DNA of 64,000 nucleotides from Bin80 sp965116685. Its GTDB lineage: Bacteria > Bacteroidota > Rhodothermia > Rhodothermales > Bin80. The first letter of the stretch is position 1. Each line of letters starts with the position of its first letter. The stretch covers positions 1,798,001 to 1,862,000 of the forward strand of contig OZ220707.1 of the NCBI GenBank assembly GCA_965116685.1, written 5' to 3'. Shown here in pieces: positions 55,018-64,000 of the stretch. The notes below the pieces were generated by a model. The model did no database searches and was not told where the DNA came from. It worked only from the letters and a program-made list of their open reading frames with translations. Position numbers and translations under genes: made by a program.

Positions 55018-58000
55018 CTAATACTGGAGCGATCCCCGCACATTCACGCCGATGTCTCCCAGTGAAGCTGTACGGCTGTGTGCCAGACCAAAGACCGAGA
55101 AGGTCAGCCGCTCCCATGGATGAAGTTCACCGCCCAACCGGTACATCCTGCCCTGTGACAGCTGAGTCACTCCCATGATTGACCGGGCGGTGCCATCTTT
55201 CCACGGAATCCCATACCCCAACTCCAATTCGGTCCGGTGAACCCCTGTCCCCATCGGCGCCGCATCCCGGATCGTCTGCTGACCATACAGCGACATCCCC
55301 TGTCCCAGACCCCATGAAGGTCGTACCCGCATCATTAATCCTTCCGACCGGTTTCCCACCTGCACGAATCCCGAGATCCCCCACTCGCTGAACCCCGCCG
55401 CCGTATGCATCACCAGTCCCTGCGCGTGCACATCTGCCTTCAAGCGCCACGCCGGGTACGCTATCCGCATCCCTCCGCCAAACTCCAAGCCCACGCCCGT
55501 CTCCGCACTCCCGCCATCACTGCGCACATTCGCCTCCACATAGGGACGAAGCACATTGTTGATCCGCGCATTTGCTTCCACCCCTGCCCGAACCCGGTAC
55601 ACCTCCGCCGTCACCGCATGCGCCTCAATCTCTGCATCCGTCACCAGCACATCTCCATGATAGTTCAGCCCAATGGTGCTGTTTGATACCAGTGTTCCCC
55701 GAACCCCCATCGCACCAAACCTTGATGTCAGATCGCCGTCCAGCTCCAGCACCTCGGCCTGTCCGCGTCCGGCCCCGGCGCTCAACCATACCTCCCATCC
55801 TGCACGCGCCACCGACACATACGGATACACGCCCGTCAATCCTGCAGTGATCTCTCCCGACTCCTGCGCCGCCGCAAACGATCCCTCGCCCTGACTGTGG
55901 GACAGTAGAACCCCTGCCAGCCAGCCTCCCTTCCACCGGTAGTCTGCCCCCAGCATCCCGGTGGTCACCTCGCCATCCAGCGTTAACCCGTCATCCTCCC
56001 GACCATTGAATTGACGGAATGCTCCCCGGCCCCATACACTGAACGACCCGCTGTACGAGGTCGCCGACATGCGGCAGCCGCCCAACAACTCTCCCAGGGA
56101 CGGATCCCAGGAAGAAGCCGAATACCAGAGCCGGGACATCTCTGCGCGCGTTGCCGCCCCGCATGCTGTACCATCCGCTCCGCGGAACCGATCCCCCAGT
56201 GCCTCCACCACCTGGGTCGCCGACGTCCGAACAAACCGTGCCGTATACGCCTCCAAGGCTTCCTGGCTTACCGTGGTTGCCGCCTGGATCGTTGCCACGC
56301 CCACCGCCTTCGCAATCTCTGCATTCTCCGAAGACTCCAGATGCACCGTGAAGGTCTCCTCCTGCCAGTCCAGCCCGTCCTTCAGGAGCGGGACCGCGAT
56401 CATGGCATCCAACGTCCCCGGTGCCAGCGTCACGACTCCCGAAGCGGCTTCATAGTCTTCCCCCGCCTTCGCCGTTCCATCCTGCGTCCGGTATGCAGCC
56501 GAGATCATTTGACGCTGCGGATGGGACAGTGAGACTTGGAAACGGACCATTCCCTCTTCTTCCTGTACCAGTGCATCCTCCACCCGAAGAATTGCCGTCC
56601 CCCCATCATTGTCCAGGATCGTGCCCGTCCCCGTTCCACGCGCAATGATTGCGTTCTGCGGTTTCAATAAGGTCACCGCAAACGTCTCCGTTGACTCCGG
56701 GATCTCATCATCGGTGATCTCAATCTCAATCACCCCCTGGGTGGCACCCGGATCAAAGATCACAATCCCACGCGATGCCGTGTAGTCCAGACCCGACTCT
56801 GCCGTGCCATCCGTGCTGGCATACTGCACGGTTACCACCACATCCGTGGGACGGCTGAGTTCGATGGGCAGTTGAATGGCACCTGCATCTTCCAATTCCC
56901 GCTTGTCGTAGATCGTGATCGTCAGCGGCCCCGGACGCTCGTCATTGTCGGTAATCGTCACCGTGACCGGTGCCTCCTCTCCGTTGTAGCCGCCGCCAGA
57001 TGCTGCGAGATTTAGCTCTATCGTATCCGTCTCATAATCCTCATCCTCCGCCGCCGTTAAGGTCACCGTTTGGGCCTGATTCCAGTTGGAGGTCGTAAAC
57101 GTAAGAGGAGTGTCACTCAGGCTCAGATCCGTTCCCGCGTGGCCGCTGAAGGTTACCGTCACCGGGCCCGAGGGTTGGGCCAGCAAACGGACCTCAAGTG
57201 GATGCGTGCCTCCTTCTTCCATGGTCACGGCCTCCTCAACCACGAGACCCGCTGCATCATTTTCCGCAATCGTCACCGTGATCGTTATTGGTATCAGTTC
57301 GTCGTAGCCTCCGCCCGACGCAGTCAACAACAGGATCCCTGAATCAGTCTCAAAATCATCATCCTCCGTCGCCGTTAATGTCATCGTCTTGGGAGTCTGC
57401 CAATCCGCGGTTGTAAACGTGAGCGAGAACCGATCCAGCATTAGGTCCGGGTTCGTATTCCTTGTAATCGTTACCACCACCGGTCCGGAAGGCGATCGGG
57501 CAAGCGCAATCTTCAACTCCTCCGAACCTCCCTCGGGAACGGTTACCCGATCCCGGACATCAATCCCCGGTGCATCATTGTCCGTGATCGTTACCGGAAT
57601 GTAGGCGATTTCCTCGTAGCCACCCCCATTTGCCGTTACGGTCAACGTCTCAAAATTCGAACTAAAATCCGTGTCATCTTCCCCCGCCGTCAACGTCACC
57701 GACTTCGCCATATCCCAGTCCGCCGGACTAAACGTCAGATGCGGAGGACTATAGGTCAGCAGTGATCCTGTCGGCAAAGTCATCATCACCGTCACTTCAC
57801 TCAATGGCTTCGAGGTTAATGTAATCTGAAACGTTTGGGTGCCCCCCTCCACGACCGATACCGATGGAGGCGTATTAATCCCTGCCTCATCGTCGTCGAT
57901 GATGGTCACCTTGACCAATGATTGCTCTCCATTGGCCAGCTCAGAGGGTAGGGGGCCAAGTGCCACGGTGAAGGTCTCGTCGTCTTCTGCAATCTTATCC

Positions 58001-61000
58001 GCAACCGTGGAAATGGAATAGTTCCCGCGTGTCTCGCCAGCGTTGATTGTAATCTGAACCGGAGGCGATGCCTCGTAATCCTCATCCTTCACCGCCGTGC
58101 CATTCGCCACCGTCAATGGTATCGTTACATCGGTATCCTGTGCATCGGACAAGGTTGCGGTCACGGTCACCGATTTACCCTCCTCCACGAAATTGAGGGC
58201 CACGGACAGGTTCGTCACGATTGCGTTATCTGCCTCTGCGTCCCAAACTGCCGTCGCAGATACCTCAGAGGCTGGACCGGTATTGACACCATTGGTGGCC
58301 GAATTCGCGGCCACCGTCACCACCACATCAACATTCCCATTTGGCGTGATCTGCAGCGTATACTCGGACGCATCCACTATGGAGAACGAGTTCTGCACCT
58401 TACTGCCCCCGGTCACCGTCACATCCGCATCATCAAAGCCCGTTACATCCTCCGTGAACTTGAACCTTGCCGGGAACATCGCTGTGGAGCTGATCGTAGC
58501 GGGGGCGATGATGTCCAAGGTTGGGATCGCATCCCACCTCACTGTTTCCGACTGAGCCGATGCCGGCACGCCGTGGCCCTGGACCGTTACAGCGCCCGCC
58601 CGCACCGTCACCACTACATCAACATTCCCATTTGGCGTGATCTGCAGCGTATACTCGGACGCATCCACTATGGAGAACGAGTTCTGCACCTTACTGCCCC
58701 CGGTCACCGTCACATCCGCATCATCAAAGCCCGTTACATCCTCCGTGAACTTGAACCTTGCCGGGAACGTCGCTGTGGAGCTGATCGTGCCGGGAACATT
58801 GATGCTTAAGGTGGGGATCGCATCCCACCTCACTGTTTCCGACTGAGCCGATGCCGGCACGCTGTGCCCCCGGACCGTTACAGCGCCCGCCCGCACCGTT
58901 ACCACTACATCAACATTCCCATTTGGCGTGATCTGCAGCGTATACTCGGACGCATCCACCATGGAGAACGAGTTCTGCACCTTACTGCCCCCGGTCACCG
59001 TCACATCCGCATCATCAAAGCCCGTTACATCCTCCGTGAACTTGAACCTTGCCGGGAACGTCGCTGTGGAGCTGATCGTGCCGGGAACATTGATGCTTAA
59101 GGTGGGGATCGCATCCCATCTCACTGTTTCCGACTGAGCCGATGCCGGCACGCTGTGGCCCTGGACCGTTACAGCGCCCGCCCGCACCGTCACCACTACA
59201 TCAACATTCCCATTTGGCGTGATCTGCAGCGTATACTCGGACGCATCCACCATGGAGAACGAGTTCTGCACCTTACTGCCCCCGGTCACCGTCACATCCG
59301 CATCATCAAAGCCCGTTACATCCTCCGTGAACTTGAACCTTGCCGGGAACGTCGCTGTGGAGCTGATCGTGCCGGGAACATTGATGCTTAAGGTGGGGAT
59401 CGCATCCCACCTCACTGTTTCCGACTGAGCCGATGCCGGCACGCTGTGCCCCCGGACCGTTACAGCGCCCGCCCGCACCGTTACCACTACATCAACATTC
59501 CCATTTGGCGTGATCTGCAGCGTATACTCGGACGCATCCACCATGGAGAACGAGTTCTGCACCTTACTGCCCCCGGTCACCGTCACATCCGCATCATCAA
59601 AGCCCGTTACATCCTCCGTGAACTTGAACCTTGCCGGGAACGTCGCTGTGGAGCTGATCGTGCCGGGAACATTGATGCTTAAGGTGGGGATCGCATCCCA
59701 CCTCACTGTTTCCGACTGAGCCGATGCCGGCACGCTGTGCCCCCGGACCGTTACAGCGCCCGCCCGCACCGTTACCACTACATCAACATTCCCATTTGGC
59801 GTGATCTGCAGCGTATACTCGGACGCATCCACCATGGAGAACGAGTTCTGCACCTTACTGCCCCCGGTCACCGTCACATCCGCATCATCAAAGCCCGTTA
59901 CATCCTCCGTGAACTTGAACCTTGCCGGGAACGCCGCTGTGGAGCTGATCGTAGCGGGGGCGATGATGTCCAAGGTTGGGGCATCCCAACGCGCTGTTTC
60001 GGTGGCATCATTTATCGGCCCTGGATTATTGAAACCACCCGTTGCAGCGTTCGCCTTCACTGTTACCACCACATCGGCACCGCCGTCCGGCGTGATCACC
60101 AGATCGTAGATGTTTCCAGTTCCCGTGAACACGCCCTTCGTGCCGCCCGTCACCGTCACATCAGTGTCGTCGGTGGGATCAAATCCAATCACCGATTCCG
60201 AAAACATGAAGCTTGCCCTGATATTCGCCGTGGAGTTGATCGTGCCGGGAATCCCGATGCTCACCGTGGGGGCATCCCAACGCGCCGTTTCGGTGACATC
60301 ATTTATCGGCCCCCGATTGGAACTACTCATTGCAGCGTTCGCCTTCACCGTTACCACCACATCGACATCGCCGTCCGGCTTGATCACCAGATCGTAGGTG
60401 TCTCCAGTTCCCGTGAACGCGCCCTTCGTGCCGCCCATCACCGTCACATCAATGGCTTCGGTGGCGTCAAAATCCGTCACCGCCTCCGTCCATGTAAAGG
60501 TCGCCGTGATGTCCACCACGGAGTTGATCCTGGGTTTATCCAACGTGATCGCCACCGTCGGAGCATCCTTCCAAACCGCCGTTTTGGACATCCTCTCTAA
60601 CGGCCCCGTATTCGCGCCGTCGGTTACAGCGTCCACCTCCACCGTCATTACCACATTAGCATTACCGTCTGGTGTGATTTCCATCGTATATTTCCACCAT
60701 TCTTCACTAACGGTGAACAGGTCCCCCATGCCCCCAGTCACTGTCACATCCCCGGCCTCAAAGCCCGTTACATTCTCCGAGAACACGAACGTCGCCGTGA
60801 AAGGGTCCGTCGTGTTGATCGTCGCCGGTATGTCAATACTCGACAAACCTGGGACCGTCATATCACACTCCGCCTCGGCGGTGACACGCGACAACGGACC
60901 AAGGTTACTGGAGAGGTCCATTGCAGCATCTTCCTCTACCGTTACCGTCACCTTGTCGCCACTACCAGTACAGCCATCTCCCGTGATCGCCAGCGTGTAC

Positions 61001-64000
61001 TCGGTTCCGCTCACGGCAGTAAAGGCACCTTTCGTGCCACCGGTGACCGTCACATCGCCCGTCAAAAAGTCCGACACAGCCTCCGACCAAATAAAGGTCG
61101 CGGTGATGTTCGTCGTGGAGTTGATCGTGGAGGGAACCCCGGTGATCGTCACCGTTGGGGCGGCCGCGTCCCAGATGGCCATTTTGGAGACCTCGGAGGC
61201 CGGCCCCCTATTGACGCCATCGGTGGCCGCATTCGCGGCAACCTCAACCGTCACATTTGATCCGCTGGTTGGCGTGACCACCAGCGTGTACTCGATTCCG
61301 CTCTCGGCAGTAAAGGCACCTTTCGTGCCACCGGTGACCGTCACATCGCCCGTCAAAAAGTCCGACACAGCCTCCGACCACGTAAAGGTCGCGGTGATGT
61401 TCGTCGTGGAGTTGATCGTGGAGGGAACCCCGGTGATCGTCACCGTTGGGGCCGCATCCCAGGTCGCCGTCGCTGTCTCATCAGTGGCCGGGCCCGTATT
61501 GAGGGTGGCATCGGTGCCCGAATTCGCGTCCACCGTCACCACCACATCGGATCCGCTGGTTGGCGTGATCCCCAGCGTGTACTCGGTTGCGCTCACAACA
61601 GTAAAGGTGCCTTTCGCACCAGAGGGGGCCACCGACACATCCGTCGCATCAAAGCCCGTCACCGCCTCCGACCAGATAAAGGTCGCGGTGAACGCCGTCG
61701 TGGAGTTGATCGTGGAGGGAACCCCGGTGATCGCCACCGTTGGGGCCGCATCCCAGGTCGCCGTCGCTGTCTCATCAGTGGCCGGGCCCGTATTGAGGGT
61801 GGCATCGGTGCCCGAATTCGCGTCCACCGTCACCACCACATCGGATCCGCTGGTTGGCGTGATCCCCAGCGTGTACTCGGTTGCGCTCACAACAGTAAAG
61901 GTGCCTTTCGCACCAGAGGGGGCCACCGACACATCCGTCGCATCAAAGCCCGTCACCGCCTCCGACCAGATAAAGGTCGCAGTGAACGCCGTCGTGGAGT
62001 TGATCGTGGAGGGAACCCCGGTGATCGCCACCGTTGGGGCCGCATCCCAGGTCGCCGTCGCTGTCTCATCAGTGGCCGGGCCCGTATTGAGGGTGGCATC
62101 GGTGCCCGAATTCGCGTCCACCGTCACCACCACATCGGATCCGCTGGTTGGCGTGATCCCCAGCGTGTACTCGGTTGCGCTCACAACAGTAAAGGTGCCT
62201 TTCGCACCAGAGGGGGCCACCGACACATCCGTCGCATCAAAGCCCGTCACCGCCTCCGACCAGATAAAGGTCGCGGTGAACGCCGTCGTGGAGTTGATCG
62301 TGGAGGGAACCCCGGTGATCGTCACCGTTGGGGCCGCATCCCAGGTCGCCGTCGCTGTCTCATCAGTGGCCGGGCCCGTATTGAGGGTGGCATCGGTGCC
62401 CGAATTCGCGTCCACCGTCACCACCACATCGGATCCGCTGGTTGGCGTGATCCCCAGCGTGTACTCGGTTGCGCTCACAGCAGTAAAGGTGCCTTTCGCA
62501 CCAGAGGGGGCCACCGACACATCCGTCGCATCAAAGCCCGTCACCGCCTCCGACCAGATAAAGGTCGCGGTGAACGCCGTCGTGGAGTTGATCGTGGAGG
62601 GAACCCCGGTGATCGCCACCGTTGGGGCCGCATCCCAGGTCGCCGTCGCTGCCACATCAGAGGATGGGCCCATATTGGAAGAGGCAGCGGTAGCCGAACT
62701 CGCCTTCACCTTCACCTCCACATCGCCATTGGTGCCAGTCTGAGGGCCAGTTGGCGTGATCTTCAGCGTGTACAGACTTGCGTCCGAGGGATTTGGAGTA
62801 AAGGTGCCTTTCGTGCCATTGGTGACCCTCACATCGTTCTTCTTAAAGCCCGTCACAGGCTCCGTCCATGTAAAGGTTGCGGTGAACGCCGTCGTGGAGT
62901 TGATCGTGGAGGGAACCCCGGTAATCTTCACCGTTGGGGTCGCATTCCAGATAGCCGTTTTGGAGACCGCAGTGGTCGGTCCGGGATTGAGACCATCCGT
63001 TGCAGCGTCCTTATTCACCCTCACCACCACATTGCCATTGGTGCCAGTCTGAGGTCCGTCTGGCGTGATCAGAAGACTGAATGTGGTAAAATTTGATCCA
63101 GATAAAGTACCTTTCGTGCCACCGGTAACCTCCACATCCTCACTCACAAATTGAAACACCGGTTCAGAAAACGCAAACGTCGCCGTGAACGCCGTCGTTG
63201 AGTTGATCTCATCTGGCACCCCGATCGTCACCGTTGGGGCGTCCGCATCCCAAACTGCCCTCGCTTTCACATTAGAGGCCGGACCGGTATTAATGCCATC
63301 ACTAAGAGCGTGCGCATCTATTGCCACCACCACATCCTGACCGCCCAATGGCGTTAACCTCCATGTGCGCGTGATTCCATGTGAAGAAGTCCTGCTATGG
63401 GAGGAGGTGCCACCAAATCTCACATTAGCGTAAGCCCCATCCCCATCCAACGCCTCGCTGAACTTAATGGTTACATCAAACGGTGTCCTTGAGTTGATCT
63501 TTACTGGAACTCCGGTGACGCCTACCACCTTTGGGGGCACATCATCCCATTTCACCGTCTCGGTCACCGCAGAGCTCGGGCCTGGATTGTCGTCACTATC
63601 CTTCACAGAATTCGCCTTCACCGTCACCTCCACATCTTCGTTGCCGTTTGGCGTGATCTCCAACGTATACGTGTCATCATCCACGCGAGTCAAACTTCCC
63701 AACACATCGTGCCCGGTCACCGTCACATCGCTAATCGCAAAATCCTGCACATCCTCGTCGAATTCAAACGTCGCCGTGAACAGAGCCGTTGAGTTGATCC
63801 TGCTGCTGGGAAACACAATGTTCACAACTGGGCTTGCATCCCAACGCGCAGTGGCGGTGACGGGAGCTGTCGGGCCATCGTTTGTACCGTCCGAGGCAGC
63901 ATTCTTCTTCACCTTCACCACCACATTGGCGGCGCCGTCTGGCATGATCTCCAGCGTGTACACGGTTGCACTCACAACATTCCATGTGCCTTTCGTGCCC
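55018..64000 (-). CDS. Giant Ig-like/Calx-beta repeat adhesin with autotransporter barrel, 5' part outside window
   Basis: At least 2990 residues; the frame runs through the right edge, so the N-terminus is not seen. About 20 Ig-like repeats of 97-98 residues (pattern WDAAPTVAITGVPSTINST, TFIWSEAVTGF, EYTLGITPTSGSDVVVTVDA) fill 58210-64000. Then come about six Calx-beta or related domains (ITDNDAPGI, IDDDEAGI, ILDNDG junctions) at about 56275-58210. The C-terminal 400 residues (55018 to about 56260) are an autotransporter-type barrel: SGSFSVWGRGAFRQFNG, MLGADYRWKGGWLAGVLLSH, and a final aromatic residue in RGSLQY. It is probably a surface adhesin or host-contact protein. Confidence 0.9.
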   Translation of the reverse strand, partial: GTKGTWNVVSATVYTLEIMPDGAANVVVKVKKNAASDGTNDGPTAPVTATARWDASPVVNIVFPSSRINSTALFTATFEFDEDVQDFAISDVTVTGHDVLGSLTRVDDDTYTLEITPNGNEDVEVTVKANSVKDSDDNPGPSSAVTETVKWDDVPPKVVGVTGVPVKINSRTPFDVTIKFSEALDGDGAYANVRFGGTSSHSRTSSHGITRTWRLTPLGGQDVVVAIDAHALSDGINTGPASNVKARAVWDADAPTVTIGVPDEINSTTAFTATFAFSEPVFQFVSEDVEVTGGTKGTLSGSNFTTFSLLITPDGPQTGTNGNVVVRVNKDAATDGLNPGPTTAVSKTAIWNATPTVKITGVPSTINSTTAFTATFTWTEPVTGFKKNDVRVTNGTKGTFTPNPSDASLYTLKITPTGPQTGTNGDVEVKVKASSATAASSNMGPSSDVAATATWDAAPTVAITGVPSTINSTTAFTATFIWSEAVTGFDATDVSVAPSGAKGTFTAVSATEYTLGITPTSGSDVVVTVDANSGTDATLNTGPATDETATATWDAAPTVTITGVPSTINSTTAFTATFIWSEAVTGFDATDVSVAPSGAKGTFTVVSATEYTLGITPTSGSDVVVTVDANSGTDATLNTGPATDETATATWDAAPTVAITGVPSTINSTTAFTATFIWSEAVTGFDATDVSVAPSGAKGTFTVVSATEYTLGITPTSGSDVVVTVDANSGTDATLNTGPATDETATATWDAAPTVAITGVPSTINSTTAFTATFIWSEAVTGFDATDVSVAPSGAKGTFTVVSATEYTLGITPTSGSDVVVTVDANSGTDATLNTGPATDETATATWDAAPTVTITGVPSTINSTTNITATFTWSEAVSDFLTGDVTVTGGTKGAFTAESGIEYTLVVTPTSGSNVTVEVAANAATDGVNRGPASEVSKMAIWDAAAPTVTITGVPSTINSTTNITATFIWSEAVSDFLTGDVTVTGGTKGAFTAVSGTEYTLAITGDGCTGSGDKVTVTVEEDAAMDLSSNLGPLSRVTAEAECDMTVPGLSSIDIPATINTTDPFTATFVFSENVTGFEAGDVTVTGGMGDLFTVSEEWWKYTMEITPDGNANVVMTVEVDAVTDGANTGPLERMSKTAVWKDAPTVAITLDKPRINSVVDITATFTWTEAVTDFDATEAIDVTVMGGTKGAFTGTGDTYDLVIKPDGDVDVVVTVKANAAMSSSNRGPINDVTETARWDAPTVSIGIPGTINSTANIRASFMFSESVIGFDPTDDTDVTVTGGTKGVFTGTGNIYDLVITPDGGADVVVTVKANAATGGFNNPGPINDATETARWDAPTLDIIAPATISSTAAFPARFKFTEDVTGFDDADVTVTGGSKVQNSFSMVDASEYTLQITPNGNVDVVVTVRAGAVTVRGHSVPASAQSETVRWDAIPTLSINVPGTISSTATFPARFKFTEDVTGFDDADVTVTGGSKVQNSFSMVDASEYTLQITPNGNVDVVVTVRAGAVTVRGHSVPASAQSETVRWDAIPTLSINVPGTISSTATFPARFKFTEDVTGFDDADVTVTGGSKVQNSFSMVDASEYTLQITPNGNVDVVVTVRAGAVTVQGHSVPASAQSETVRWDAIPTLSINVPGTISSTATFPARFKFTEDVTGFDDADVTVTGGSKVQNSFSMVDASEYTLQITPNGNVDVVVTVRAGAVTVRGHSVPASAQSETVRWDAIPTLSINVPGTISSTATFPARFKFTEDVTGFDDADVTVTGGSKVQNSFSIVDASEYTLQITPNGNVDVVVTVRAGAVTVQGHGVPASAQSETVRWDAIPTLDIIAPATISSTAMFPARFKFTEDVTGFDDADVTVTGGSKVQNSFSIVDASEYTLQITPNGNVDVVVTVAANSATNGVNTGPASEVSATAVWDAEADNAIVTNLSVALNFVEEGKSVTVTATLSDAQDTDVTIPLTVANGTAVKDEDYEASPPVQITINAGETRGNYSISTVADKIAEDDETFTVALGPLPSELANGEQSLVKVTIIDDDEAGINTPPSVSVVEGGTQTFQITLTSKPLSEVTVMMTLPTGSLLTYSPPHLTFSPADWDMAKSVTLTAGEDDTDFSSNFETLTVTANGGGYEEIAYIPVTITDNDAPGIDVRDRVTVPEGGSEELKIALARSPSGPVVVTITRNTNPDLMLDRFSLTFTTADWQTPKTMTLTATEDDDFETDSGILLLTASGGGYDELIPITITVTIAENDAAGLVVEEAVTMEEGGTHPLEVRLLAQPSGPVTVTFSGHAGTDLSLSDTPLTFTTSNWNQAQTVTLTAAEDEDYETDTIELNLAASGGGYNGEEAPVTVTITDNDERPGPLTITIYDKRELEDAGAIQLPIELSRPTDVVVTVQYASTDGTAESGLDYTASRGIVIFDPGATQGVIEIEITDDEIPESTETFAVTLLKPQNAIIARGTGTGTILDNDGGTAILRVEDALVQEEEGMVRFQVSLSHPQRQMISAAYRTQDGTAKAGEDYEAASGVVTLAPGTLDAMIAVPLLKDGLDWQEETFTVHLESSENAEIAKAVGVATIQAATTVSQEALEAYTARFVRTSATQVVEALGDRFRGADGTACGAATRAEMSRLWYSASSWDPSLGELLGGCRMSATSYSGSFSVWGRGAFRQFNGREDDGLTLDGEVTTGMLGADYRWKGGWLAGVLLSHSQGEGSFAAAQESGEITAGLTGVYPYVSVARAGWEVWLSAGAGRGQAEVLELDGDLTSRFGAMGVRGTLVSNSTIGLNYHGDVLVTDAEIEAHAVTAEVYRVRAGVEANARINNVLRPYVEANVRSDGGSAETGVGLEFGGGMRIAYPAWRLKADVHAQGLVMHTAAGFSEWGISGFVQVGNRSEGLMMRVRPSWGLGQGMSLYGQQTIRDAAPMGTGVHRTELELGYGIPWKDGTARSIMGVTQLSQGRMYRLGGELHPWERLTFSVFGLAHSRTASLGDIGVNVRGSLQY
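58250..59990 (-). repeat. Six near-identical 291-bp repeats in the adhesin gene
   Basis: The sequence TTGGCGTGATCTGCAGCGTA recurs at 58341, 58632, 58923, 59214, 59505 and 59796, exactly 291 bases (97 codons) apart. Copies differ at only a few bases, so the array has expanded or been homogenised recently. Boundaries are approximate. Confidence 0.9.
61451..62650 (-). repeat. 294-bp repeat array in the adhesin gene
   Basis: GCCGCATCCCAGGTCGCCGT recurs at 61451, 61745, 62039, 62333 and 62627, exactly 294 bases (98 codons) apart. Four complete units are almost identical, encoding the SEAVTGFDATDVSVAPSG type of Ig-like repeat. Confidence 0.9.

Noticed and set aside
60398..62743. A 781-codon plus-strand open frame rich in valine, serine and threonine
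   Set aside because: It lies exactly antisense to the adhesin repeats and repeats with their period; the low-complexity codon pattern keeps the opposite strand open. Same for 59737-60600 and the shorter copies between 58573 and 59719.
55018..64000. Repeat arrays as a CRISPR locus
   Set aside because: Units are 291-294 bp, in frame, and encode Ig-like domains; there are no spacers.

Overview
The window looks like a piece of a free-living or host-associated Gram-negative chromosome of mid GC, most plausibly from the Rhodothermota/Bacteroidota side of the tree. This is inference from gene content (single-chain GcvP, PhoB/PhoR, CreD, S9 peptidase next to a sulfatase and a ThuA protein, sorbosone-type dehydrogenase, long-tailed TrmB, an SLC12-type transporter, a very long Calx-beta/Ig-like autotransporter). 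No rRNA, tRNA or CRISPR array was found by eye.

Layout. 1-8.8 kb: the end of a frameshifted AAA/DUF4143 ATPase, creD, gcvP, rnc, two PspB-like membrane proteins (the second frameshifted), a hypothetical gene and a sorbosone dehydrogenase-like protein. 8.9-17.1 kb: a RecB-like nuclease/helicase split by a -1 frameshift at an A7 run, an S9 peptidase, a sulfatase and a ThuA protein. 17.4-23.1 kb: a three-gene island of a TerB-N/TerB/TerB-C protein, a BrxD-like ATPase and an Lhr/BrxHI-like helicase, with no other BREX genes. 23.2-25.2 kb: a glycogen synthase whose reading frame is fused in frame behind a truncated ISNCY-type transposase. 25.4-38.3 kb: mostly housekeeping genes (SLC12 transporter, phoB/phoR, coaE, a CDF transporter, a predicted outer-membrane barrel, a HIT protein, queD, folE, yqgE, a frameshifted NYN nuclease). 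Between the HIT gene and queD sits a decayed tnpB element that, unusually, has terminal inverted repeats and an 8-bp target duplication.

38.4-43.3 kb is a decayed mobile island. It holds a MITE-like derivative of the tnpB element (same ends, its own 8-bp duplication, keeping only the tnpB 3' end), a small basic protein gene, an intact DDE insertion sequence with CTAG duplications, and a broken gene encoding eight tandem helix-turn-helix repeats followed by a primase-like zinc-binding segment.

43.6-53 kb is ordinary again: murJ, ruvA, an N-terminal-nucleophile asparaginase, trmB, an O-methyltransferase and a potADBC-type polyamine ABC operon. 53.2-54.8 kb has a truncated beta-propeller gene next to a dead ISL3 transposase. 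55-64 kb, running off the window, is one giant gene: about 20 Ig-like repeats, some in nearly identical 291-bp and 294-bp arrays, then Calx-beta-type domains and a C-terminal autotransporter barrel.

The observations most worth following are the helix-turn-helix array with variable recognition helices, the tnpB element and its MITE with inverted ends and duplications, the stand-alone TerB/BrxD/helicase trio, and the transposase-glycogen synthase chimera. At least six genes carry one-base frameshifts, so either recent gene decay or assembly error must be excluded before interpreting the broken ones.
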